Positions 21,369 to 34,452 of a DNA stretch of 64,000 nucleotides are shown piece after piece; the first letter of the stretch is position 1, and the number at the start of each line of letters is the position of its first letter. Source of the DNA: Lamellibrachia columna. Lineage: Eukaryota; Annelida; Polychaeta; Sabellida; Siboglinidae. The notes under the pieces were generated by a model, which did not search any database, was not told the origin of the DNA, and saw only the letters and a program-made list of their open reading frames with translations. The position numbers were made by a program, and so were the translations under genes. The stretch spans positions 51,589,319 to 51,653,318 of the forward strand of contig OY759270.1 in NCBI GenBank assembly GCA_963662155.1, in the 5' to 3' direction.

Positions 21369-21715
21369 TCTGTGTTTTCATATGCACTATGTTATAGAGC
21401 GAAAAGGTATTGATATTTTGGGGGGAACATAACAGTACTGCATTTCTCAAGTATTTTATGACAGTAAAATATTACATTATGAAGTGGATTTGAAGATGCG
21501 CATCAGTTTTGGTAATGACATTTCTGAAACATCGTTAGGTGTAATAACATCTTTTGTCAAAACTGCCAGTTTCATTTCTCCACAATCACACAACACGTTA
21601 ACAAGGACATCAACATTAAAGTCAACTGTTGTCTCACCACAATAGCAGAAACTGCCGCGATCAAATTGAAATAAAAGTTGTCAAGCCGGGGGTCACACCT
21701 GTGGGTACCCATGAT
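20298..21715. repeat. Dispersed repeat family, copy B (right part)
   Basis: Collinear with 4926-6665, including the blocks around caccgtctggatacacatcg and ggtcagaccacggttacg and the aacaaggacatcaacattaa end. It is the distal half of the copy split by the Polinton-like insertion. A short ATT run lies at 21333-21368. No protein recognised. Confidence 0.75.
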
Positions 21716-21840
21716 AGTATACGGGTTCAAAATAAGGGGTCGAATAAAAGTCTGATCTGATCAGAAGATACCAGTTTTTGGTGGAATGAATCGGCTTGTC
21801 ACTTACTGTGTTTTCTGCCCTACGACCATGGTTTTAATTG

Positions 21841-22346
21841 CACCCCACCCCTTGGTTTGCAGTACGAACCCCACCCCATCCCTTTGTTGGCAGTAAGAAC
21901 CCCACCCCACCACTTGGTTGACAGTGCAAACCCCACCCCACCCCACCCCTTGGTTGGCAGTACGAACCCCACCCCACCCCTTGGTTGGCAATACGAACCC
22001 TACCCCATCCCTTGGTTGGCAGTACGAACCCCACCCCACCCCACCCCTTGGTTTGCAGTACGAATCCCACCCCATCCCTTGGTTGGCAGTACGAACCCCA
22101 CCCCACCCCTTGGTTGGCAGTACGAACCCCACCCCATCACTTGGTTGGCAGTACGAACCCACCCCACCCCTTGGTTGGCAGTACGAATCCCACCCCATCC
22201 CTTGGTTGGCAGTACGAACTCCACCCCACCCTACCCCTTGGTTGGCAGTACGAATCCCACCCTATCCCTTGGTTGGCAGTACGAATCCCACCCCATCCCT
22301 TGGTTGGCAGTACGAATCCCACCCCATCCCTTGGTTGGCAGTACGA
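21841..22346. repeat. CCCCA-rich minisatellite, about 16 units of 31-36 bp
   Basis: The unit is ttggttggcagtacgaac followed by ccccaccccatccc with variable numbers of ccccacc. It gives open frames on both strands in several phases, which are artefacts of the lack of stops. Confidence 0.95.
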
Positions 22347-22454
22347 ACAAAAAGAGCTAATTTTAGATCCTATTCCCGAGACCACTCTTTCAACGTTTGT
22401 CAAACACAACTATCTCTTTTTTTGAAGGCACATACGTCCCAGATTTGTCACGAA

Positions 22455-22825
22455 AGTTAAGAAATATCGTGAGTCGATGCATGGAGTGTAGAAGCGTCAC
22501 ATTATGATAAACACAAGGATACCGAACAATTACTCTCCAAAGTTTGCACAAGTTGAAGTTTTGCGACATTCTTGAAGGTGATATTTTGAAAGACTGTTAA
22601 CAAGGAAAGTGGTAATAGTTTTAGCGACAGAAAGAGACACACACAAGCAAGTACCGCGAATACCAGGAATGTGACTAAAAACAGCAATGCCAAGTTTGAT
22701 AAATATGTTGTGTAAACAACAACTTAAATTATTTAAACAAGAACTCTGCAGAGGTTGTTGCTATTACACTCCGTGGTTACCATCAAGCTACACGAAGAAC
22801 GTCGACCAGCCCGGTTGACACAAAG
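22455..22825. repeat. Dispersed repeat family, copy C (partial)
   Basis: Related to 5033-5110 (gagtcgatgcatggagtgtagaa) and to 5298-5465 (caagtaccgcgaa..., ttgttgctattacac...). The microsatellite found in copy A is replaced by a short acacacac. Confidence 0.65.
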
Positions 22826-24894
22826 GTGCATGTGCCTCGTTGTTAGCAAGATTATTAATAGCAAGTTTCAAAGCACTTGGGAGGATGAATATATCTGGCC
22901 AAAGGCGCGGTTGATCGGTAGTTGTCGTCGCGCTGAACAAGTTGATCGTTATCGTCAGATGCCATGGCAGACGTATCTACTACTACTACTACTAATATTA
23001 ATCACAATACTAAACTTCGACAGCGCCTATATCCTCAGCTTACAGGCAACAAAACAGAATCATTAGGCATTATCATGAATAGGGGAGCACAAAAGGCGTC
23101 ATCAGAACAAGGGACCAACCAAAATATTAAGGTGAAAATGCAATTTGGAGTAAATGTATCTTGAGGATTTTTTAACGTAAGGTAGATATAGTTTCAGTTA
23201 ACCTCAAAGTGATGGGGAATTCATTCCAAACCCTAAGTGGCTGTCCAGCAAGTTTCACGTGAATGCAGAACTACGATCGAATTATGTCGAGGGCATCACT
23301 ATGCTTCATGGCCAAGAGAGCGTGTACCGGCTGTTGTCAAGGTATCGTCCGCTAATTTGCCAGCTAACATTGGATCTGGTTGATGTTAGTGCGTCGGCCT
23401 TCCATACAATCATTCCCCATGAGAACTAGCTACACAATCTTGAGATAATAACCGTGCATGCACAACGGCTTCAAAGGAAAAGCCGAACTGGACTGGATAA
23501 ACCAATGTCTGCAGAGGGTGGAAACAATCGATGCGATTTGCTTCGCACAGCCATTGTGCATAAACAATAGTCCCGCATTACTGCTCACAGTATGACCTGA
23601 ATACCCCAGCAAAACTCTGCAGTGAATTGAGGAGTGTCTGTCTAACACAAACGAAATTTCGAGCAAATATTGTCGTCAAATATTAAATGATAGCAACGGT
23701 TTATATGCCTATGAAACACTAAATCTGATGGGAATAATTCAGCAGTTTACTAAGGGGATTATTTTCAACACTTGAAATGATAGCTACGGAAAAAAAGGAG
23801 AGCAAGGTTAATAAATTACTTTGACAAACGCAGAGGACCTAAATGGTTTCTCCTAATTATTGTTTACGACGGAAGGTGTTCATCCACTACCAGTGAATTG
23901 TACCAACTCAGGGCACTATGTCATATTAATTCAAGCAGTTCAGTCCAACAAGTGTATGTATAAAAATTAAGAGTTTACAAGAACATAAATTTCTCAGAGC
24001 TGAAGGGGTTCACGCCAAAAAGTGTAAATAAAACAATATAATAAATTAATAAATAATACTTTTTTTACTCGCAACAGCTGTGAACTTATTACTGGGAAAA
24101 GGGCACAGTTCTGTCAAAATTGAAAAATAGCAATACATATCATACCCGTGCAAACATGTGGGTTAACAATATTAAAGACAGGGAATTAAGAGCAGACCTG
24201 AGTGCAATTATTTATATATAACATGAATATTTACAACATTTTCATTAATATGGTTAACAAAACACGTGTTATATTCAACAAAGCAATTTTTAACAAACAT
24301 TTGACAATTTTATTTTAAATCGTGGTTAATAATGTTGCCTTAACGATAGGAGAATTGTCTTAGCAAACAACGCGTTCAAAGTCGCCTACTTATGCTACAC
24401 AGCATGGGTAACGACCTCCTTAGCGTGCGACACCAACCCTTGAAGCGTAACGACCTCCTTAGCTTGCGACACCAACCCTTGAGGCGTAGCTCAGTTAGTG
24501 GACCATAGGCGCAGCTACACAGAAAGGCAACGTTTCCAAGATGGCGGTTGTCCTGCAAGTTTCATGCGAATGCGCAACTACGATCGAATTATGTCGAGAG
24601 CGTCACTATTCTTCGTGGCAAAGAGAGCGTGTACCGGTAATTGTTAAGGTATCGTCTGTCACATTGCCAGCTACCAGTCAATACATGCTCCGAGTTTGAC
24701 TACCTGACTAACCGGCTGCATGGGTGGTTGTTAGACTTTGACTGACTATTCTTTCACTACACCGACATCGAAAGGCATTACCAATAGAGTTAGTGTAGAT
24801 GCTACGCCCGTGCAACTGAATACCACATCACATCGTTTGTCAGGACACATTCTCCTCTCGAACCAGATATTCTACCTGATGCTAATAGCTGTTC
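22826..24894. other. Mixed old repeats, no gene recognised
   Basis: Blocks at about 23230-23390, 23670-23800, 23970-24110 and 24480-24680 are shared with 7950-9960. A 41-bp unit acgacctccttagc(g/t)tgcgacaccaaccc is duplicated at 24410-24482. The frame 22755-23066 has no family resemblance. Confidence 0.5.
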
Positions 24895-25415
24895 AATATA
24901 CACAGCGCTGCATTAACGACTTATACTCTGTACGATAATGTATTAAACATATTCAGACTTCATGCAACACATAATACTCACCACGTGGATGCACATCGTG
25001 TCGGTCCGGCAGAATTCAGTTTGCTACTGGTCAAGCCCTGCGTGTTTTACACAAATTCGCATATCGAGACGTTGCTCTATTTTGTGCCGCTAGCTACAAT
25101 TAATACATTCCGCAGACGAACACAATAGAATATGTCAGCTCATTGTAGACGCTACACTGTAGGGGGTCAAGCCATTTGTATTTAGTAACTGTATTCACCC
25201 AGCAAGTTTGATACCAGGGATGTGCACACTACTCGGAGTATTGCTTATTGCAGTACAGCATTGCAACACTTAAATTTGAGTACTACGAAGTATTGGGAAC
25301 ATTGTTTGGACATTGACAATACAACATTGCGATTATTTCAAAAGTATTGCAAATACTCGCAAAATGTGTGCATTGATTTCAAGGGTATTGCCTTGATAGG
25401 CAGCACGAAAAAACA
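24895..25415. repeat. Dispersed repeat family, copy D (partial)
   Basis: Related to 5490-6080 and 20600-21190, including the block gcacatcgtgtcggtccggc and the ccaaccaccatgggatgtgcacactactcgg-like region. Confidence 0.6.
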
Positions 25416-25639
25416 TAGCTAATGTTTAGACCCCTTTCCACAAAAAAATACTATTTGGTGGTCCCGAGACCCCTGTTTCTTCTTTTGTAAAACACACCTT
25501 TCCCGCCTTTTTCGAACGCACATGCGTCCCCATATTTGACATGAGTGACTCCCCCCGCTAACCCGTAGTAGCTTGTCGTTGACATAGCGGGTGGCTTCAC
25601 TACTTTCGGCACAACAGCCATAAGTAACTGTGATTTGAC

Positions 25640-27560
25640 CCCCCCCCCCTACACACACACACACTTTTATCCGTATCCACACTCCCCAACAGTGGCGACA
25701 CCCAGCGTACAACCAATGCCACAACTTGATTATAAATTGAAAACGGACAGTTACCGAGTGAAATGAATAAGCGGTTGACTGGGCAAAGCGAGTGTTGTTT
25801 ACGACTTGTTTTAATGAATACGTAACATACTTTCAATCAAAAACGAACGTCATTGTGTTTGTAGACACATTTTCAATGCAAACATTATCCACAATTGTAA
25901 GCAATTGAAATTGAGAGTTTTGTTGACAACAATTAGGAGTGTACAGAATGTACAGAATCTACACATGAAATGTAAGTTGTGGCAGTGGTGCAATGGTTAG
26001 TAGCGCCACTGGCGGGGAGTTTGAGCGGTGTCGTGACTCAGCAGTTCGCACATAATTATACGTCACAGTGGATGAACGTCACGGACATTCCTTCAATCGT
26101 CAGCCCCAGTCACGTCAACACTTTAGTGATTATGTCATATTATATATTGCACTCAACGGTGATGTGTGTTTTGCAATTTGCACAAACCTGAGCAACGGCT
26201 CGACACACCAACCACACGCAGAGAATGATCATGAACGGTAACACACTGAAATCTGCGGGACCGACACAATGTGTACCCAGACGGTGAGTGGTTTTGGCTG
26301 TACAGTGTTCGTTGCACAAAGTCTTTTTTGGATAGTTATTTTTATATCGCGGTGAAACAAAAGCGTGTGGGTAGTACGGGAACGTACCAGTGTTAGTAGG
26401 TCTGGATATAAAACTGAACCAAGTAAATGAGTACTTATGATTGCAGTCTCGTACAAAGTATCCGAGCAGTTCTGAGTGCAGCCTCGTACAAAGTATGCGA
26501 GTAGTTCTGAGTGCAGCCTTGTATAAAGTATACGAGTAGTTCTGTGTCCCTGGCTTGACCGAGTAGGCTGAAATGTATAAACAATAAAAACGTAAATATG
26601 AACAAGAAAATAAGTTGCGTTTGGGCGTAAACAGCATGGCCATATCCTATTGGCAGGTATAGGAATGGGTGTATACGAATATATTTTCATTTCGCGAGTG
26701 AATGTTGTGTGACTATAACATTCGTGACGTTGGGTTATCAGAATGATATGTTGTTTTCTTAGTAAACCCCAGGCGTGATATTCTTCATTGTAGTTGTACA
26801 AAGTTACGTTGCAGTAACTCTTGTAGGTGCATAGGCTCAAAGCCATGACTTTTGTTTCCCTTTAAACAACCATTGAATGATTTCGACGAATAATGACAAC
26901 TTTGTCATGAAACCCGCTCTACAAATTATTTGAGCATTTCTTCCAAAAAGAAATAGTTTTCGCCGGAATATTTCCTGCTGACTTAACGCTAATAGCGAGT
27001 TCATTCCACACAGTTGGTGCGCAACTAAGAAAGCCATATCTATGACACGTGTCTTAAATGTGAAGACAACTAATTGACCAGCGCTAAATAATCGAATTTA
27101 CTAGGTTTTATCACCAGAGACGCGATGCTGATCCCAATTGAAGAGAAACATATTTCAATAAACGGAAGGACTGTTGGATAAAACGGACGGCGATTACAAT
27201 CACCCATGAAGTTTGATTCTTAGGTGAACTCCCCACCAGTGGCGCCACCTAGCGAATGTAATGTCACTCACGAGTTCACCACTGCCACAATTTACATTTG
27301 AGGTGCAAATTCTGCACATCGTCATTTCATTTGGTAAACAAAAAATGTGTCAATAAATCTGTAGATTTGAATTGCATACAATTGTGGATAGTGTTTGCAT
27401 TGAAAATGCGTTTTTGATTGAAATTGTATTACGTATACGCAAATGCACAGTTGCAATGACGTAACAAGTCGTAAATAACAATGGCGTGGCCCAGCAATAT
27501 ACTATATATTATAATCAAGTTATGACAATCGTGATATGCTGAGTGGCGCCACTATCGGGG
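25640..27560. repeat. Pair of inverted repeats, about 330 bp each
   Basis: About 25670-25980 and 27230-27560 match in opposite orientation (for example caatgcaaacattatccacaattg against caattgtggatagtgtttgcattg, and both carry a cccc...agtggcg.cac end). The enclosed 1.25 kb includes a further copy of the family phrase tgggtacacattgtgtcggt (minus strand, about 26255-26280) and pieces shared with 40910-41090. This could be a large foldback element or two independent insertions; no protein found. Confidence 0.55.
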
Positions 27561-27689
27561 GTTTTGGGATGATTGAGGGGCTTTGCAAACTAAACCGCGT
27601 GGCTTATCATGCATGACGGAGGTCGGTATCACGGGCAATAGCAACCGAGACAAAGGCGCTCATTGGTCATAAGTGGGACTGTGACGTCA

Positions 27690-28790
27690 GACTCTTCGCC
27701 CATCAATCACTACACCACTGCGTACATGCTAACATAGTTAAAAATAAAATCATTAAATATTTGTCTTGGGTTAACATATCAACACAGTCCTGTTTCACAC
27801 TAGTATTGATGCTGAAAGGTTCCGATTGATCGCCATCATGCAGAATACACTCTTTCACGTTATCCTGTAGTTGTCGAGTGACAGACACACATTTTAGAGT
27901 ACGTCCGACTGGCAAGACAGCCCCACAAAGGTTCTCTGGTCACTGAATCAAACGCTTTGGTCAGATCGGTGAAAGCAACAGAGAGGTCACACCCTTGTTC
28001 CCGAGATTTCCCTGCACTTGACGAGCAACGAATAGCATGTCTGCAGTGCCACGCGTGAGCAGGACACCGCATTGTGTTCGGGTATGACGCTCTCAGATAG
28101 TGGTTGTAGGCTTGGTTGTAATTCATCTGTTTGATGGCTTTTCGCACCTATTCGAGAAGTGGCGGGACATCGAGCTCTTTCATGACCAGTGTTTGAGGAA
28201 CATTGTCAATTGTTTCCAATTCGACTCGAGAGTCACCATTTAACAATTTACAGATGTGTTCTTGCAAAGACCGAGGATGCCTTCCTTGTCCTTGAAAAGA
28301 GTAGGGTCGTCTCTGGAGCGGAGAAGTGTGGTTTTTCTGCGCATGCGTCCATGCATAGCCCTAGTGGCTGTGAAGAAAACACGCGTTTTTGTCTGTTTCA
28401 GTTGTTTCTGTTATCCACCACTAGTTGTTGATGTCACGGTTTTTCCTTTGTACTTAAGCACGTACACGTTGATATTTTGCTTTCCCAGTGTGGATTTTTC
28501 TGTGTTTTTGCCAAATCAAAAAGCAGCGCTTTTGTTGTCTATCAGGTGTTTGATTTCTGCATCATTGTCATCAAACTAGCTTTAAGGTTCCGCTCAAATC
28601 GACAGCTGATATCTGCATCCTTGAGCTTCCCCATGTCAAGCCTCCTCTTGGTAGTATGTTGCTTCCGATGCTTTCGTACGATTTGAATCGATAGTTTGGC
28701 AGGAATTAGTACCTTGGCATTCCACCTTGTCACCAGTTGTATTCCAGGTATCATTGATAGTCAGATCAGTTGTGGAAGATGGGTTCTTCG
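27690..28790 (-). mobile_element. Non-LTR retrotransposon remnant (endonuclease-RT linker and RT palm)
   Basis: On the minus strand 28754-28540 encodes the linker region between endonuclease and RT (KHRKQHTTKRRLDMGKLKD). Frames at 28147-27860 and 27915-27703 encode RT motif A, AFTDLTKAFDSVTREPLWG with the catalytic Asp, and then RQLQDN...LHDGDQSEPFSIN...VKQ, the next palm segments. Several frameshifts and a deletion make it non-functional. This is the RTE/jockey-like class often annotated as endonuclease-reverse transcriptase. Confidence 0.8.
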
Positions 28791-31700
28791 GGTGATGCTT
28801 CCATGAACAGTGGTGGACAGTAACGAGTCAGAGATCAGCTGGTTTGGAGTGCCCCTGGTATTAACTGCTTTAGTTTTCAGGTCCTCATGTCATTATAGAA
28901 AGCAGACATTAATCTGACAGTGTTCAACTGAGTAGATGACGATGCCTTAGTTAGTTTCCTTTCCAACTAGACATTGGGTGAAATACATTTTACTTAAATA
29001 TTTAAATACTTTTTAAAAGGTTTTGGAACTGCATTTGCAGTTAATCACATTGAAAGTATTTGTATATTTAAATATTTCCATATTATAATTTGAAATGTAA
29101 ACAGCAACAGCAGGCTTCTGTTGCACTATAGTCTATACTGTCTTTTGGTCGTGTTTCTCCCCATGTAACCCCCCTCCTTAGCCTTACGCTTGCCGCTTGG
29201 TCTCAGACTCAGAAGGTGTTTCATTTAGAACATAGGAGTCTGAGATTTATCTTGACTGTCAATAAATAATATCAAATTATTTTCTTGAATAATTTTGCCT
29301 AGTACATACGCCATGGCCCATGTTATAAGGCTGCTGTATATCCTATAGCACTTACTGAGTTATTGTTATTGTTTTGAGTACGGCCACATTAGTTATGTCT
29401 GATCACGTCGAAAAGAAATCGGCGGATTGGAAAACACTCGTAATTATATCAAACTATTAACACTTACTCGCACTTTATTGTATTCATACATTTCGATTTA
29501 CTATGGGTCACATATATATATGATGACGTTGAAGCACAACTGTGCTTATGGGGGTGGAACTATATTGTAATCGTAGTGATAAGTCACAATGGTTACAGTA
29601 ATCCAATTTACTAACCTGGTTTCAGCTCGTCGCTTCCTACGCATCGCTCTGCCCTCTGATATCTGCCGTTTCCTGGTCGAAGAATAGTCTGTAGATGCAT
29701 GGTCATATGCGGAAAAAAAGATCTAAGATGGAACGGTGTCTTTGACCAAGAATGACATCTTGATGCTCACCGTCTGTCCATGCTCATCACATACGTCTTT
29801 TGTCTTGTAATCTGCATCAGAAAAATGGTCTCTCGCAGAGCCTGCGGCTGGCGGACACGCCAATTTCCGCATTTGCAAACACCTTTTCCCCTGCAAATTC
29901 TTCCTCGGAAGTCGATAAAACGTTTTTTCCTTGCATTTGTAGTACTAGTTGATATATCCAGGAGCCGTCCAGTGCACACCAGTTTTCTTTTTTTCGATTT
30001 TCCATGCGTTTCGGCCGTTTTTCCCAGAGGTAATGCGTCGTCGCTCATATTGATTTACTGTGTGAACGCGGTGCCAAGAGCTCGTACTCAAACCACTCTG
30101 CCGCTGAGCCCCCCCCCCGCAGAGCAATGGCGCCGCCCAGCGTAGATAATGGCAAAGTTAAAAAGGATATTACAAAATTACCGTGGCGTTGCGCCCATCA
30201 TATAAGGGTGATATATACTGTAAATGGTATGTTATTATGTTTGGGCTATGGTTGTTCGAGTGCTTCACCCCCCCCCCCTTTAACGCACACATTCATAAAG
30301 GCAAATATTAGTTTAATAAGCACAGATGTGCAAATATATAAAGTGGAATTAAACTGATTGCTTTATGTACTGCCAAAAACGTATAGCTAATCGCAACAAT
30401 CGGCGCATCCCTTAATTCAGATAAATGGTAGATAATTCAGATTGATGTGTTAGCACAATGTATCGACAATGTATACCTGTCTACCGAGATGTGTATATTT
30501 GTTTGGTTGGTATGGGTATTACTTGGAATTGACATAACACAATTGGTATCCAAAACTACTAGAATTCGTAAATACTATCACAAACGTATATGGCTTCAAA
30601 TATAATTATGTTATATAGAATGCGAAATAAAGCTGTATTGTATTCGAGCAACTGACCCTTCGTGTCGTACTAAATATCGATGTAGAGACATGGGTTGCTT
30701 AATGGTAAATATTACTGCAAGTTGGTATATGTGGAGTATCTGATTGCAACATCCTGCATATATGTTTGTAACCATACAAGGTGATTTGTATGTGATAATT
30801 TTCACCCAAGGCGGTGGCTTTGCGTCAATAAATCATCACAAACCTGTTATACGGTTAACTTATGTTTACCTACGGTAAGTAATGCGTGTGAAAGAACCGT
30901 GAACACGTTTGTTGTTTACATGCGATATTATTATATAAACTATTAAAATATTAACCGATTTTGTTAGTAAAACTAAGCATAGCAATGTGACAGAGCCTCT
31001 GCAACTTCAATCCGTCTTCTTTACTTTATTCTCGCTTCGACTTTGTTTGGTTGTTCCGTATCTCCTCGACCGTTATCGGCTGCCATCGGCTTTCATCGTA
31101 ACACTGCGTCTACTCAGTACAACTAAGCGACGAGAGATCAGAACACAGACATAGAGCCAACAGGCAACCCGATCAGCGACACTTGATCGGCGCCTGAAAC
31201 AGAAAATATTTAATTACGTGTCATCAAGACGCACTATATGTCACTATCACGAAACTGTTTTTTTTGTAAACGTAACAAAAATGGGTCACCAAAGAATGAC
31301 GATATAATACAAATGTAAACCCACGGGCAATTATCTACAGGTTTTTAGCAAATGAGGGTAGTGACGGTTGTTGAAGACACGCAATGTTCGCTAGTGCTAG
31401 TCTGACTCAACAAGTCTGATAAATTATCGCCATTGCTGCCACCAAACTGTGGAGATAGTAGAAACGTATCCCAGCTGCCAGTGAAGTGCAGGCCGGGATG
31501 TGCATAATTGCTTCGCTCTCTTAACCAGGCAATGAAAGGTTTCGCACCGATGAAACTGCCTCCCCCCCACGTCATTCATTGCTCTCCTTTCTCTGGGAAT
31601 TGTCCATTTATCAACGATAAAAGTTATGTTGTTGAGTGTTCGTCTTGTCGTGGAATGGCTAAGGTATATCTAGTGTACGGGTAAATTTCCTGTGCATTAT

Positions 31701-31952
31701 CAACAATGACCTGTCTGGTCATAGCAGCTGGCAGGGCAGTCATTTTTACAACGCCAATTTCCCCACCACGTGGGCCCTCCCGTGACGGATTCCGAAACAG
31801 TTTTTTTTCAGTTGGGATAACAATAGCTACTTGGTCATGAGTCACGATTTTGAAGAAAAATACATTGCACATTTGTTATGGCTTTGTCAGCTATTTGATG
31901 GGAACCCTTATTTAGGTTACAGTATTTAAACATAAGTGTTTATAATAAAAAA
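28791..31952. other. Unassigned unique sequence up to the assembly gap
   Basis: No gene, repeat array or mobile element could be supported over about 3.1 kb. Frames near 29780-30145 are open on both strands but lack a family, splice signals or composition bias. Short homopolymer C-runs occur at 30108 and 30269. Confidence 0.45.
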
Positions 31953-32152
31953 NNNNNNNNNNNNNNNNNNNNNNNNNNNNNNNNNNNNNNNNNNNNNNNN
32001 NNNNNNNNNNNNNNNNNNNNNNNNNNNNNNNNNNNNNNNNNNNNNNNNNNNNNNNNNNNNNNNNNNNNNNNNNNNNNNNNNNNNNNNNNNNNNNNNNNNN
32101 NNNNNNNNNNNNNNNNNNNNNNNNNNNNNNNNNNNNNNNNNNNNNNNNNNNN
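31953..32152. other. Assembly gap (200 N)
   Basis: Exactly 200 N, the conventional size for a gap of unknown length. Features on either side may not be adjacent at their true distance. Confidence 1.
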
Positions 32153-32340
32153 ACATGAAGGATGGGCTTCATTTAAGTGGAAAGGGGGCGGCAGTATTCG
32201 CGGACAAACTTTCAGCAGCAGTAGATAGTGACTTGGGTACAATGACAAATATTTTTGGAAGTAAACATTCTTTAAACTAGAAGTGCAGGGGGGTTACCTA
32301 GAGGTGTCTCAAGCAGAACCAAGACGGACTATATTTAGAA
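32153..32340 (+). mobile_element. Retrotransposon ORF1 C-terminal remnant (SGNH-like end)
   Basis: The first frame after the gap reads MKDGLHLSGKGAAVFADKLS, the D-G-x-H-L-x-x-x-G box that closes SGNH-hydrolase-like domains found in ORF1 proteins of some animal LINEs, and stops at 32280. The upstream part is lost in the gap and the downstream part decays quickly. Confidence 0.55.
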
Positions 32341-32517
32341 CATAGCCAAATAATGTCAAAATCCGTCCCCTCCGTGTAGGTGTTTTTTTTAACAAGTGAG
32401 TACCATTGCTTGGAGTCCATACAATTATTCTTTGAATCTTAGTTTGGGACGACCTCTGCTCCTATTCCCTTACTACAGTTGAGCCTAGATATCACAGGCG
32501 TTGTGGCATTGACTTAC

Positions 32518-32658
32518 GTTTGTCGCACCGCTTCACGTCTGACGGCCAGAGACCGACCTCGCAACCACACATGCCGAGTTGACACTGGTCGAACCTAAAG
32601 CACACGGCGCCGTCGTAGTCGCAGTCGGAGGTGCTCGTACAGTTATCGTAGAGGTCCC
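32518..32658 (-). CDS. EB-module-like cysteine-rich exon (47 codons)
   Basis: Acceptor gtgttgcag|GG and donor AAAC|gtaagt; both borders phase 1. Cysteine spacing C-x5-C-x6-C-x5-C-x4-C-x-C-x11-C (NCTSTSDC...AVCFRFDQCQLGMCGC). It is the cleanest of the EB-like exons together with 39880-40029. Expected to be extracellular. G+C is higher than in the flanking introns, as expected for real coding sequence. Confidence 0.8.
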
Positions 32659-32905
32659 CTGCAACACGACACCATCTGTGATGATGTGTCAGACAAGTCA
32701 TCCACAGCTCTACGTCGCAATCAATTATCTGAGTGTATAATATTATATGTGGCATGGGGTTATGTGTCGTCTCGAATAGGCCTGTATTACATGAATCGTG
32801 ATCAAATTAATAATCACAATATTATTGTTGTTACTTAATGTATGAGGTAAAACTTATACTTTACATTTTAGATACGCTTAAATGTGAATGCATGTTGTGA
32901 CTGTT

Positions 32906-32945
32906 GATTGTGCAACAGCTTACCCCTTACTTACCCCTTACTTAC
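32906..32945 (-). repeat. Triplicated 5' splice donor (11-bp unit)
   Basis: On the minus strand the micro-exon is followed by gtaagtaaggg, gtaagtaaggg and gtaagc, so three donor sequences stand in tandem. Confidence 0.75.
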
Positions 32946-32972
32946 CCCTGGGAAACCTTCTTGCACGGCGGT
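32946..32972 (-). CDS. 27-bp micro-exon, phase 1-1
   Basis: Acceptor ttttttgttgcag|AC and donor CAGGG|gtaagt enclose 27 bases, a multiple of three and in the same 1-1 phase as the EB-like exons on both sides. It would insert eight whole codons (RRARRFPR), a strongly basic linker that resembles a dibasic processing site. The choice of the last base is forced by the phase; splicing one base earlier would break the frame. The evidence is splice sites plus phase only. Confidence 0.5.
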
Positions 32973-33346
32973 CTGCAACAAAAAACATTCTAGTACAATT
33001 CACACAATCAGAGGTACAATCTTTTATTTTCCATATTTATGCACAGTGCTTTTAAAATAAAGAAATATATAATATACACAAATAAAGATAACCACTCACA
33101 CATGTCACGTGAAAAAAAAATTCAGAAATAAAAAGGAAACTCGTGTTTGTTTGGACGATAGTATGCCTATATATGTTTGGACGATAGTATGCCTATAAAT
33201 AAACATATTGTTCCCAACAATAATGGTGATATACACTTGATCTACCGGTGGCCACTGGTCGAACCTCTGATGATGTTAAGCGCAACCAGAAAGTCGATGA
33301 CGGAGAGTCACTACCGGTTATCGACTCTCACTCCGCGACGACTTAC

Positions 33347-33484
33347 CGGAGAGACACTTGTATGTATCGCTATCCCACTCTGGACAAAAAGCACAAAACA
33401 AGCCTGGGCTGCATATTGTGTCAGTTTCCTTCAAGTTGAAGTTGTCCGGTGCACAAGTGTCGTTCGTCTTCTGGTCTAGAATTA
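33347..33484 (-). CDS. Cysteine-rich exon (46 codons)
   Basis: Donor TCCG|gtaagt. Two acceptors nine bases apart are both in phase 1: tttgtgttgcag at 33485 (better tract) and attctag at 33476. The peptide NDTCAPDNFNLKETDTICSP, then LFCAFC and a final KC, has six cysteines but a different spacing from the EB pattern, so it is a related or distinct disulphide module. Confidence 0.7.
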
Positions 33485-33912
33485 CTGCAACACAAAGTCA
33501 GTGACGTACGCCTGGCAACTTCCTCAGACGTGTTTCTTTTGCCAGGCGTCCCCAGTGAAGTGTAATAATGTTTAATGCGAGCATTCCATAATAATATGGC
33601 AACAACAAAAATAGTTTAAACATAACTTGTGAATAAGCCCCCGCGTTGCTCTTCTGTGTCACCTCCTCCCACCCGGAACACACATCTCAACGAGTTATTT
33701 TCACTGCAACTGTTTTCCCAGCAATTCCTTGCAAGATTTCTACGAATTGCGCTGTGGACCCGGCTTGTCGACCAAACGTCTCGGATGAAAGGTTAACTCC
33801 GCTAGGTGGCAATAGTGGTATCTACTTGAGCTAGAATTGGAAGCTAGCTGTTAATCTTTGGCGAGTTTTCATATGCACACAAACACAACATAAATATAAA
33901 TGTCACCAAGTA

Positions 33913-34386
<474 letters not shown>

Positions 34387-34452
34387 CATGTGTTAAATGC
34401 AATGTTACTTGAATTATATTTCTACAGGAGTAAGACAGAGAGTCAAACTCAC

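Noticed and set aside
24476..24510. tRNA-like gaggcgtagctcagttagtgg
   Set aside because: Looks like a tRNA A box, but no B box or cloverleaf follows; probably part of an old SINE-like repeat shared with 7725-7765.
25979..26060. tRNA-like ggcagtggtgcaatggttagtag
   Set aside because: No B box (GGTTCGANNCC) and no pairing acceptor stem.
29767..30145. Overlapping frames of 93 and 121 codons on both strands
   Set aside because: No family resemblance and no splice or promoter signals that decide between strands.
33646..33834. Plus-strand cysteine-containing frame (IPCKISTNCAVDPACRPN)
   Set aside because: Suggestive spacing but no donor, and on the opposite strand to all other cysteine-rich exons; treated as chance.
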